From NCBI GenBank assembly GCA_015063685.1, contig SVTR01000020.1, positions 1-57,055 of the forward strand: a stretch of 57,055 nt of DNA. The letters run 5' to 3'. The stretch comes from Oscillospiraceae bacterium (lineage in GTDB: Bacteria > Bacillota > Clostridia > Oscillospirales > CAG-272). Shown piece by piece: positions 49,751-57,054 of this stretch (position 1 is its first letter; each line of letters starts with the position of its first letter). Under the pieces are notes generated by a model. That model was not told the DNA's origin and ran no database searches. It was given only the letters and a program-made list of their open reading frames with translations. Position numbers and translations under genes: made by a program.

Positions 49751-49805
49751 ATAACTGACGTTATATTACAAACGTTATTATAACACAAGTAAGTGAATTT
49801 GTCAA
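49751..49805 (-). promoter_or_regulatory. Promoter and probable TetR operator
   Basis: Minus strand TTGACA (49805-49800), 17-base spacer, TATAAT (49782-49777), followed by an imperfect palindrome over 49751-49778 (ends ATAAC/GTTAT, inner ACGTT/AACGT) that spans the -10 and the start of transcription. This is the usual place for a self-acting TetR repressor site. Confidence 0.7.
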
Positions 49806-49813
49806 TAGCCAGC

Positions 49814-49851
49814 AAGAAAAAAGCCCGAGGACTTTTTTAGAAGTCCTCGGG
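49814..49851 (-). terminator. Terminator after the radical SAM gene
   Basis: CCCGAGGACTT and AAGTCCTCGGG form an 11-bp stem, and on the minus strand CTTTTTTC follows. It is 6 bases past the radical SAM stop. Confidence 0.92.
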
Positions 49852-49856
49852 ATGAT

Positions 49857-50684
49857 TTAATGAAATCTTTGTGCGTATCCGCAGCGTTTGCATAGTTCTT
49901 CTGTAGCCTTGCGACACTTGAAACTTTCCACCATGACCGCGGCGCGAGGGGATGCCAAGATATCGGTCAGGTTTTCGGAAAATACGTTGCCAAGCGAAAT
50001 AATCCCGTCGCTATCCAGACAGCAGGGCACCACGGTGCCGTCGCAGAGGACGCCGAAATGATCCCGCAGACCGTAGCAGAAGAACTCGTCTCCCTGCAAG
50101 GGAGCCTCCTTGTCGGGCCACTCGAAGCGATCCCCCCACTCCAAGTGGAGCTTGTCGCGGATGCGGACACCGCGGGTGTTTTCTGCCCATTCGCCCTCAA
50201 AACGGCCGCTCAAATAGTCGTAAATGCCGTCATTTCGTCCGCAATCGTGTCCTCTGTTCCAAAGACGGAACACTACAATGACGCCTGCCTTCGATGCTTT
50301 GTCCGCGAAGTCTGTGACCCCACGCAGATAGTTTTCAAAGGTGACCTCGTCCTGACCCTCAAAGCTGTGGAGGGAGACGCTGACCTTGTGTACCCCCGCC
50401 GCGATGATCTCGTCGCCACGCTTAGGAAGGAGGGTGCCGTTGGTGGTGATGATGGACTTGAAGCCCCGCTCCTTGGCCAAACGCAAAAAATCGGGCAGCT
50501 CGGGATGGATCAGGGGCTCACCCATGAGATGATAATAAATAAACTTGGTTTGACCATCCAGCTGATCCAATACATAAGAAAATTCCTCACGGCTCATGAG
50601 CCTCTTGGGGCGGCTGTGTCCGTGGCAAAAGGAGCAGCTCATGTTGCAGATGTTGGTGATTTCGATGTAGACCTTGGCGTACAT
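49857..50684 (-). CDS. Radical SAM protein with a SPASM-like C-terminus
   Basis: Fe-S enzyme of 275 residues. The SAM cluster motif is CNMSCSFC (Cys at about 13, 17, 20), followed by HLMGEPLIHP (GGEP-type) and ITTNGT. The C-terminal part has a Cys-rich SPASM-like region (FGVLCDGTVVPCCLDSDG, CRKATEELCKRCGY). Such proteins modify peptides or other enzymes, but no peptide substrate gene was seen close by. The leader contains a promoter followed by a terminator-like hairpin; the ribosome site GAGGAGG is strong. Confidence 0.9.
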   Translation of the reverse strand: MYAKVYIEITNICNMSCSFCHGHSRPKRLMSREEFSYVLDQLDGQTKFIYYHLMGEPLIHPELPDFLRLAKERGFKSIITTNGTLLPKRGDEIIAAGVHKVSVSLHSFEGQDEVTFENYLRGVTDFADKASKAGVIVVFRLWNRGHDCGRNDGIYDYLSGRFEGEWAENTRGVRIRDKLHLEWGDRFEWPDKEAPLQGDEFFCYGLRDHFGVLCDGTVVPCCLDSDGIISLGNVFSENLTDILASPRAAVMVESFKCRKATEELCKRCGYAQRFH

Positions 50685-50700
50685 TCAGCCTCCTCAAAAA

Positions 50701-50728
50701 AGCGGCAAGACGCACCGCATCCTGCCGC
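50701..50728 (-). terminator. Hairpin repeat H1, in the radical SAM leader
   Basis: The minus strand reads GCGGCAGGATGCGGTGCGTC then TTGCCGC: a 9-bp stem (one G-T pair), loop TGCGGTGCG, followed by TTTTTTG. It can end the sigma/anti-sigma transcript or act as an attenuator behind the promoter at 50742. A near-identical copy is at 53201-53228. Confidence 0.8.
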
Positions 50729-50741
50729 CGTATCTGTGACC

Positions 50742-50770
50742 ATTATAGCACAGATTCCTTTTATTTTCAA
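50742..50770 (-). promoter_or_regulatory. Promoter ahead of hairpin H1
   Basis: Minus strand TTGAAA (50770-50765), 17-base spacer, TATAAT (50747-50742). Transcription would start near 50735 and meet the hairpin within a few bases, then the radical SAM ribosome site. Confidence 0.7.
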
Positions 50771-50815
50771 TAGTCAAGGAAGATTTTCTTACTGGTGACT
50801 CACGTTTGAGAAGCA

Positions 50816-52480
50816 TCAGGCTACCGGAGCGTATCTATCACGAGTCTTGCCGTATTCATCATATTCTCCAGTGTATATATAAGTTTTTTCATATTCGCCC
50901 AATTTTTCAAGCAACTCATCATGATCGATCGCCTTGTACTCGTCAGAGCCGTACTCGATGATATAATAGGCGTCATCATAGTAGCGCTCATAGCTTTCTG
51001 CCCAAAAGCACCAGCTGACTCTTATGATGCCGATGACGCTGTTTTCGGTCTTGGCATACCATCCGAAAATCCCGCTTGTTGTATTTCTTATCTTTTCTTG
51101 GTTGTCGAAGTGTGGCGGCTTTACCGAACCATCATTCAATGCTCCTTTTATCGACTCAAACGCAGAGGATAAATCGGGCAAATGACTCATATCTTCTTCG
51201 CTGAAGCGAGCCTTTGTATAAGCGTAGGTATCTTGCTCGCCCCCCGTCCATTCCTTGCACCATACACTCACTTTTTCATTTGTTGCGAAACCGTTGATAT
51301 ATCGTATCGCATGGAATTGCACCTCAGGCGACAGAAATAATTTAATTGATGAAAAGGTAGGAACAAATAGCCCGTTTTCAAAAGATTTAATTTGTGTTAA
51401 AACATTCGCTGCTTCACCCGATATATCATCTAACAGATGCACATACAGATCTTTATACGCGCTGTGACTGTTTTTTTGAAGTATCATATCTTCTTCTTGT
51501 TTCAGTGTACTTATGTCCGGGGCATGTTTTGTTCCTTCAATCCACGCTTCATTGGCGCTCCAAAGCCTTTCATCAAAGTTACCGTCAGCGTCGAATGCAA
51601 TAAAGTTCTCTCCCATCAAATTATATCCATATACCCGATAGCCAAAAAGAGGAAGATGCAGCTGCTCGGCTTGGCCTTTCGTCTGATTATACATCACCGA
51701 ATAGTCATAGCCAAACTGCGCCATATCTTTGATGATAAAGCTATCATATATGGAATAATCTGTCATGAAATTGACGGGGATCATATAGTAAAATTCATCC
51801 GTCATCTCCTGGCCCTTTAAGAGCTTGACGGTTTTCATACGCAACAGCCTGTACTCGTATTGTTTCCAATCGTCAAAAAACGTGTAGGTATCGGGGAGGG
51901 TTTCTATCAGCTGCGCCGTTACCGACAAGCCATCTCCTCTTACTTCTCCTTGAACTGATCCCGATGAACCATTACTGCTTGCGCTTCCGAAATACTGCGG
52001 CGCGGAGGAAGGGATTTGGACATTAACAATGGGTATGTTGGGTCTGCCGGTGTCCGCCTCCGTCCCGGATTCCGGATAAGTCTCTGGGTCCTCCTGACTC
52101 TCAAAGGTAGGAGGGGGAACTGTGGGCTCATCCAGACTCTCAAAGGTAGGAGGGGGAACTGTGGGCTCATCCAGACTCTCAAAGGTAGGCGGGGAGACTG
52201 TGGGCTCATCCTGACTCTCAAAGGTAGGCGGGGGGACTGTGGGCTCATCCTGACTCTCAAAGGTAGGCGGGGGGACTGTGGGCTCATCCTCCAGCATCAT
52301 GGGAACAAGCACTAGGACGGTAGCCATCAGGGCAAGGCAGGCCGCGATCACCCCCACGCGGAGCCACAGGATTTTAGGCTTTCTGCCCGCTTGCCTGAGC
52401 CTGTTTTTTTCTTCAATATAATCTTCTACAAGGGAGGGATCCAGGTGATTCATCCCCTCGTTCCATTCTGCTTTTTTCAT
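50816..52480 (-). CDS. Membrane anti-sigma-like protein with a Pro-rich repeat stalk
   Basis: Protein of 554 residues. It has a short cytoplasmic N-terminus (about 1-38, MNHLDPSLVEDYIEEKNRLR), one membrane segment (about 41-62, VGVIAACLALMATVLVLVP), five perfect 13-residue repeats DEPTVPPPTFES(Q/L) at 65-129, and an outer domain of about 400 residues that I do not recognise. It overlaps the sigma factor gene by 4 bases, so it probably binds that sigma factor and senses an outside signal. The anti-sigma role is inferred from position and topology. Confidence 0.75.
   Translation of the reverse strand: MKKAEWNEGMNHLDPSLVEDYIEEKNRLRQAGRKPKILWLRVGVIAACLALMATVLVLVPMMLEDEPTVPPPTFESQDEPTVPPPTFESQDEPTVSPPTFESLDEPTVPPPTFESLDEPTVPPPTFESQEDPETYPESGTEADTGRPNIPIVNVQIPSSAPQYFGSASSNGSSGSVQGEVRGDGLSVTAQLIETLPDTYTFFDDWKQYEYRLLRMKTVKLLKGQEMTDEFYYMIPVNFMTDYSIYDSFIIKDMAQFGYDYSVMYNQTKGQAEQLHLPLFGYRVYGYNLMGENFIAFDADGNFDERLWSANEAWIEGTKHAPDISTLKQEEDMILQKNSHSAYKDLYVHLLDDISGEAANVLTQIKSFENGLFVPTFSSIKLFLSPEVQFHAIRYINGFATNEKVSVWCKEWTGGEQDTYAYTKARFSEEDMSHLPDLSSAFESIKGALNDGSVKPPHFDNQEKIRNTTSGIFGWYAKTENSVIGIIRVSWCFWAESYERYYDDAYYIIEYGSDEYKAIDHDELLEKLGEYEKTYIYTGEYDEYGKTRDRYAPVA
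52094..52288. repeat. Five 39-bp tandem repeats (Pro-rich stalk)
   Basis: Five head-to-tail copies of a 39-base unit within the anti-sigma gene, each coding for DEPTVPPPTFES(Q/L) with one variant TVSPP. Units differ at only a few bases, which points to recent expansion. Confidence 0.9.
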
Positions 52481-53073
52481 AGGGAATACCCCTCACTTTC
52501 AAGTTTTTCTTTCAAGGTGTATCTGATGGCGGCAAGCTCCTTGTTGACCGTGGAGCGGCTCAGAGAAAGCTCTCCCGCGATGACGGCAATGGGCTCGGCC
52601 ATATAATAACGGCTCATGTAAATGAAGCGCTTTCTGTCGGGAAGGGAGCGGACAAAGTCGCTGATGACGCGTCCCAAACGGGCGCTGTCAAATGCTGCGT
52701 CCGCGTCTCCGTCTCCTGCCACGAAATCTGCCAGCTCGGACAGAGACACCGTCATCTCCGAGGGAACAACGGATTTTCGCATATTCCGATGATACCGCTT
52801 GACGGCGATTCTTCGTGCAATGGTGGTGAGAAATGCTTTCAGCACGTTTGGCCTTGCAGGCGGCATGGCATTCCAAGCCCCGAGGTATGTATCATTCAGG
52901 CATTCCTCACAGTCAAGCCGCTCATGAAGGATATAATAGGCGACGGTATACAGGTATGCCTTGTATTTGAAGTCGGTTTCCTCGATGGCCTGCTCGTCCC
53001 GCGCCCAATACAGCGCCACGATGCTGTCATCATCCAGGGGCATTCTTGCCCTTTGATTCTTTTGAAGTTCCAT
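52477..53073 (-). CDS. ECF-type RNA polymerase sigma factor
   Basis: Protein of about 198 residues with sigma region 2 (YKAYLYTVAYYILHERLDCE, DTYLGAWNAMPPARP) and region 4 (SLPDRKRFIYMSRYYMAEPI, IAGELSLSRSTVNKELAAIR). It belongs to the group common in Clostridia with a membrane partner encoded just downstream. The ATG at 53073 has GGAGG 6 bases ahead. It overlaps the anti-sigma gene by 4 bases. No promoter of its own consensus could be recognised. Confidence 0.9.
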   Translation of the reverse strand: MELQKNQRARMPLDDDSIVALYWARDEQAIEETDFKYKAYLYTVAYYILHERLDCEECLNDTYLGAWNAMPPARPNVLKAFLTTIARRIAVKRYHRNMRKSVVPSEMTVSLSELADFVAGDGDADAAFDSARLGRVISDFVRSLPDRKRFIYMSRYYMAEPIAVIAGELSLSRSTVNKELAAIRYTLKEKLESEGYSL

Positions 53074-53200
53074 AGCTTGCCTCCTTCCTCGCGTTTTAGA
53101 AAGGCCCTTCATCTATAGAAGTACCGAAAAATTTGAAAGTGTGTAATATTTTAGGATATTTTTGAAAAATTTTTATGCCATTTAAGGATGACATATGAAA

Positions 53201-53228
53201 AGCGGCAGGACGCACCGCATCCTGCCGC
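53201..53228 (-). terminator. Hairpin repeat H2, upstream of the sigma gene
   Basis: GCGGCAGGA and TCCTGCCGC form a perfect 9-bp stem around CGCACCGCA. It has the same sequence and direction as H1 at 50701. On the minus strand CTTTTCAT follows; a promoter-like sequence (TTGATT, TACAAT) lies directly upstream. Confidence 0.75.
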
Positions 53229-53229
53229 T

Positions 53230-53258
53230 ATTGTAACATATCTTTTTTGAAAAATCAA
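53230..53258 (-). promoter_or_regulatory. Promoter ahead of hairpin H2
   Basis: Minus strand TTGATT (53258-53253), 17-base spacer, TACAAT (53235-53230). A transcript would start at the hairpin and run toward the sigma gene 130-150 bases downstream. Confidence 0.55.
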
Positions 53259-53262
53259 GATT

Positions 53263-53928
53263 TCAAGGTTCCTGTGGCTCATTTCTTTTCAGCTTTTTGA
53301 GTTTTCTGACATACATGACCGTGTAAACGATACAGACAGCAAGCCATATCCACACGATATAGCCGGAGATCAAGTTCCAGCTAAATCTAAAATCGCCGTA
53401 ATAGTCGGGATTGAACACAAGAAAGGGACTTGTTGTCATACCGAAAACACCCACGAGAAACATAAAGAGCCAATAACTCCACATTGAGACCAAACTCTTG
53501 TGCCTTATCTGAATAACGAAAAGCACGGTGCAAAAGAAAAAGGTCAGAGCGACGGGGATGAGGCCGTCCTCGTCCAGAATGATCCCCAAAACACCGCAGA
53601 CGATGCCGCAGATCAAAAAGATGATGCCCACGATTTGGGAAAACCCCAAGCCCGGGTGATAGTAATTGTGATTTGTTACCTCAACGGGGCGTCCGGCCGG
53701 CTCATGGCTTACCGTATTTGTTTCCCCTTCTTTTTTCCCCACTGCGATGTACTCCACCGACACCCCGAACAGCTCGGCAAGTGCGATGAGGTTGTAGGTA
53801 TCGGGTGCGGATGCGTCGCATTCCCATTTGGACACCGCCTGACGGCTGACATCCAGCTTTTCCGCCACGTATTCCTGAGAATATCCGTGGCCTTTTCGTA
53901 GCTCCGCAATTCTTTCACCAATGGTCAT
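53263..53928 (-). CDS. XRE-type regulator with a membrane domain
   Basis: Protein of 221 residues: an N-terminal helix-turn-helix (MTIGERIAELRKGHGYSQEY, VSRQAVSKWECDASAPDTYN) and four membrane segments from about 98 (IVGIIFLICGIVCGVLGII, VALTFFFCTVLFVI, WLFMFLVGVFGMT, WLAVCIVYTVMYV). Such membrane-bound XRE proteins are frequent in Clostridia; the signal is unknown. The ATG at 53928 follows GGAGG by 9 bases. CGCAAC/GTTGCG repeats lie upstream. Confidence 0.85.
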   Translation of the reverse strand: MTIGERIAELRKGHGYSQEYVAEKLDVSRQAVSKWECDASAPDTYNLIALAELFGVSVEYIAVGKKEGETNTVSHEPAGRPVEVTNHNYYHPGLGFSQIVGIIFLICGIVCGVLGIILDEDGLIPVALTFFFCTVLFVIQIRHKSLVSMWSYWLFMFLVGVFGMTTSPFLVFNPDYYGDFRFSWNLISGYIVWIWLAVCIVYTVMYVRKLKKLKRNEPQEP

Positions 53929-54002
53929 TTCTATGATCCTCCGTTCTGAAAACCGACCGCCTATGATCCGCGATCTCTGAACAAATGATAGCAAAATGGG
54001 CG

Positions 54003-54040
54003 GTTGCGGTCTACCAACTATGGCGCAACTTTAGGTTGCG
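54003..54040. promoter_or_regulatory. Repeated GTTGCG/CGCAAC sites upstream of the XRE gene
   Basis: GGTTGCGG (54002-54009), CGCAAC (54024-54029) and GTTGCG (54035-54040) occur in 40 bases, the last two as an inverted repeat with a 5-base spacer. They could be operators for the XRE protein. No T run makes it a terminator. Confidence 0.4.
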
Positions 54041-54069
54041 GGGCAAAAAAAGGTATTTTTTTAGGTAAA

Positions 54070-56127
54070 TCAAAATTTGATCTCCAAAAACCTTGCTTGA
54101 TATGCCTCGGTGAATTCCACCGTTACCTTGTCCCCCTCCACGGTCAGCTTGGTGTCTGCCCCCGAGGGATAGGCCACGGAAGCCGCGCGCACAGTCCGCT
54201 CCAGCGGCACCGTCACAGCATCGCCACCCAGATTCCACACTGCCAGATACAGAGTCCCTCCGTGGAGCAGTCCGCAGGCCACCGCTTGCTTGGTAAAGTC
54301 CGTAAACCCAAAGGGCAGATAGGGCAGAGCCTCACCCTTGACCGCGCTCAACCTGTTGAAGTAGGTAATACCCTCGCGGATCAAGGCCTGCTTGTCTGCG
54401 GACAAAAGCTCTACATGGCTGGCCAGATGCATCCGCCCGAGGAAAGAATTGATCATGTTCATGATAACCTGCTCGGCAGAGATGTGTGCGTTGACCCACT
54501 TGTAAGTTGCCTCAAAAGGCTCGCCGGGCCGTCCGAAGCTGTCCACGGGGTAGCTCCACACCGCCGCCTGTTCGGGCAGCACCGCCGAGAGGATGTTGGC
54601 GGCGATGTAAGGGTATTTACGGTAGTGAACCTGATCCGAGGTGGAGATGATGGAAAAGTGCTTCAGGGTCTCGTAGTCCATCCGCATCCCACCCGAGGAG
54701 CAGGTCTCGAACAGGACTTGGGGGAACCGTGCCCGCATTGTGTCGATCCAGCCGAGGTAGGCGCGGGCACATTGCTCCAGACCCTCTCCGAAGGAGTCGC
54801 TGTCCTTGTCGGTGCCGATGCCCAGATCCTCGTTGTAGTCCAGCTTGATGTAGTCGGCACCGTAGTCCTCCACCATGCGGCGGATGGTCTCGCTCATGTA
54901 GTCGATGACCTTTTGGTTGCGGTAGTCCAGGAAATACCGCCCCATGACGCAGACCTTTTTCCCGAAACGGGTGATAAAGCAGTCGTCATCATAGTAGTCC
55001 AGCATTTCCCGGCACTTAATGCCGATGATTTCCGGCTCGATCCACAGCCCCGCCTTCATGCCCAGGGAGCGGATGAGGTCGGTGGTCTTACGCACTCCCT
55101 CGGGGAAGCGGGCGTGGCTCTCCTTCCATTGGCCTACGAAGGGATAGACCTGATCACCCGGTTCCTCGTTGTGCCAGCCGCAGTCGATGACGTAGTACTC
55201 CGCGCCGAGGGAGGCCACCACGGGGGCGATCCGTGCCGTCTGCTCGGCGGTGGGACTGTCCCAGGAGAGGTGCATATACTCGTTGAAAATGGTGGGCAGT
55301 CCCTCGTCAGCGGCGCAATGCCCCGCGATATGGCGGCGGTAGCGGGTCATCTCACCCAACACACCGTTGAGAGAATGACTGACACAGACCGCTACGGGGA
55401 CGGTGCAGTAGCACTCTCCCGCGCCCAGATGCTTGCACCACCCGCCAAAGGGCAGGCAGGCACGTCCCAACCACAGGTACAGCTGACCGGATCGGTTGGC
55501 CATCTCATAGTACCAGCTGTTGTTGCTCTCGATCTGGAACATGAGGAAGCGGCCGCCGTTTTCCAGGATGCCCTGGGGCAGGGCCTCCTTGGTGGACCAG
55601 GAGCCCACGTTCTGTCCGCTGATGCGCCGCTGGCCCGTAGGCACACCCGACAGCATCCCCAGGTCATATAAGCTCTGACGTACCGTCTGGCACTCGCCGT
55701 GGTGGCTCTGGTTGAACACGGTCAGGTAAGCGTCCTCAGGCCTTGCCGCGGTCCCGCACACCTCCATCAGCACCAGAGAGGATACCTCCTCCAGGGTGAT
55801 CTCCTGCTCGGTGATATTGGTCACCTCGGTAAAGACCGAAACGGCGTTGGTATCGGGATACCCGCGGAAGACCGTCCTGACCTCCACCACGGGAGACCGT
55901 TGCATGACCTCCAGCGTATCCCCCTCCACGCGGTGGGAGATATAGGCCAGCCGCGCTCCCTCGGAGGAGGGGATCATGGTGGCTCCCTGATGGGTGTGCT
56001 TGTTCTCTCCGCTGACCGTGACCTCGGCAAAGCCTCCGTTTACGGGGTAGTCGGCGAGGGATTTCAGACTGATGCGGTCGTTCTCGATTTCAAAGCGAAG
56101 GGAGAAAAATTCAAGGGTAGTGCTCAT
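54070..56127 (-). CDS. GH36-family alpha-galactosidase
   Basis: Protein of 685 residues that should remove alpha-linked galactose from oligosaccharides such as raffinose or melibiose. GH36 signatures are CGWHNEEPGD, GLWIEPEIIG, the nucleophile Asp in DYIKLDYNEDLG, and the acid/base region CSSGGMRMD followed by TSDQVHY. There is no signal peptide, so it acts in the cytoplasm on imported sugars. The ATG at 56127 follows AAAGGA. A small gene of unknown function lies 131 bases upstream in the same direction. Confidence 0.88.
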   Translation of the reverse strand: MSTTLEFFSLRFEIENDRISLKSLADYPVNGGFAEVTVSGENKHTHQGATMIPSSEGARLAYISHRVEGDTLEVMQRSPVVEVRTVFRGYPDTNAVSVFTEVTNITEQEITLEEVSSLVLMEVCGTAARPEDAYLTVFNQSHHGECQTVRQSLYDLGMLSGVPTGQRRISGQNVGSWSTKEALPQGILENGGRFLMFQIESNNSWYYEMANRSGQLYLWLGRACLPFGGWCKHLGAGECYCTVPVAVCVSHSLNGVLGEMTRYRRHIAGHCAADEGLPTIFNEYMHLSWDSPTAEQTARIAPVVASLGAEYYVIDCGWHNEEPGDQVYPFVGQWKESHARFPEGVRKTTDLIRSLGMKAGLWIEPEIIGIKCREMLDYYDDDCFITRFGKKVCVMGRYFLDYRNQKVIDYMSETIRRMVEDYGADYIKLDYNEDLGIGTDKDSDSFGEGLEQCARAYLGWIDTMRARFPQVLFETCSSGGMRMDYETLKHFSIISTSDQVHYRKYPYIAANILSAVLPEQAAVWSYPVDSFGRPGEPFEATYKWVNAHISAEQVIMNMINSFLGRMHLASHVELLSADKQALIREGITYFNRLSAVKGEALPYLPFGFTDFTKQAVACGLLHGGTLYLAVWNLGGDAVTVPLERTVRAASVAYPSGADTKLTVEGDKVTVEFTEAYQARFLEIKF

Positions 56128-56258
56128 GATACGTCCTTTCCCGGGGGATCCCGATGGGGCTTTGTTTTCCCTCATTATACCATAAAAGCGGCGGGATTAC
56201 AAGAGGGAAATTTTTATACGAATAAGAAAAGCCGCCCATGAAAGGACGGCCATTCAGG

Positions 56259-56828
56259 TCACTCAACAGACATACCGTAAAAGCGGCAAGGCCCCTCACA
56301 CCCGGTGATGCCGAGGTAGAAGGAGGAGAACAGATCCTCCGCCCGCAAGGAAAGCTTCATGCCGTCCAGGTCGATATCCATATACTCCTTGGAAAGCGTC
56401 ACCGAAAGCGTGTGGATCTCCCCCTCGGTGACGGGGAACTCCGCCCCCAGCCGCCTGTGCCAGGTCACGGAGCCGTCCTCCTGCCGCCACAGCCGCCAGA
56501 CGTTGATGCCGTTCTTGTACAGCACCACCTCAAAGTAATCACCGTAGCGGTAGCACCCATCCTCGCACAGCTCCAAATCCTTTGAAAAGATGAGGAGAGG
56601 AGCGGCCATGCCCGAAAAGGAGCAGCGGGTGGTGACCGTGGTACCAAGGGGATAGGGCTGACGCGTCATAAGGGACAGGTAATCGTATCCGTCGGGCATG
56701 GCGGGGTTTTCGGGGTTCTCGATGGAGTCGGGGAGCTGGATGAAGCGGTTGGTATAGGGAAAGCGGTGGGTGTAGGCGTGGGTGAGGGCGGACTCATCCC
56801 AGGCGGATTTTTCGAAATTGAAATACAT
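56259..56828 (-). CDS. Hypothetical protein in the alpha-galactosidase operon
   Basis: Protein of 189 residues that I do not recognise. The alternating strands and motifs (TTVTTRCSFSGMAAPLLIFS, YGDYFEVVLYKNGINVW, HTLSVTLSKEYMDIDLDGMK, FSSFYLGITGCEGPCRFYG) suggest a lectin-like beta sandwich of the concanavalin type, as found in carbohydrate-binding modules. No signal peptide or membrane segment is seen. The ATG at 56828 follows AAAGGA with a spacer of 7. It is transcribed ahead of the alpha-galactosidase gene. Confidence 0.72.
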   Translation of the reverse strand: MYFNFEKSAWDESALTHAYTHRFPYTNRFIQLPDSIENPENPAMPDGYDYLSLMTRQPYPLGTTVTTRCSFSGMAAPLLIFSKDLELCEDGCYRYGDYFEVVLYKNGINVWRLWRQEDGSVTWHRRLGAEFPVTEGEIHTLSVTLSKEYMDIDLDGMKLSLRAEDLFSSFYLGITGCEGPCRFYGMSVE

Positions 56829-56893
56829 GATAAGTTCCTTTCCGAAAACAGCGAGCATGATCCCCGCCGTTGAATATCTTTAGGTTTATTATA

Positions 56894-57054
56894 GGGCATC
56901 TCTAAAAACTCATCGCACGCCGATATGACGGTGCTTTTTCCGTCATACGTCACAAAATTCTTTCGCATAGGGCCAACTATGCGCGCAGATTTTTGTTTAG
57001 TCTGACGAAAAAATCTCTCGCATCTCGCCGCACACTGAGTATTTAGAGATGCCC
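56894..57054 (-). mobile_element. MITE-like element, copy 3
   Basis: The reverse complement starts GGGCATCTCTAAATACTCA and ends TGAGTTTTTAGAGATGCCC, nearly identical to copy 2. It lies against a TATAAT (56893-56888 on the minus strand) upstream of the galactosidase operon. The window ends one base past its inverted end, which suggests an assembly break at the repeat. Confidence 0.88.

Noticed and set aside
49857..50684. RiPP-type peptide maturation locus around the radical SAM gene
   Set aside because: No short precursor ORF with repeated Cys/Ala/Ser core was found in the flanks; the sigma genes on one side and exporter on the other are separated by terminators.
54004..55671. A 555-codon plus-strand frame opposite the alpha-galactosidase
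   Set aside because: Antisense shadow, Val/His/Gly/Asp-rich, no ribosome site.
56666..56968. Possible small protein with a start inside MITE copy 3 (MRKNFVTYDGKST)
   Set aside because: The same peptide appears in all MITE copies but without a ribosome site, and it continues into unrelated sequence.
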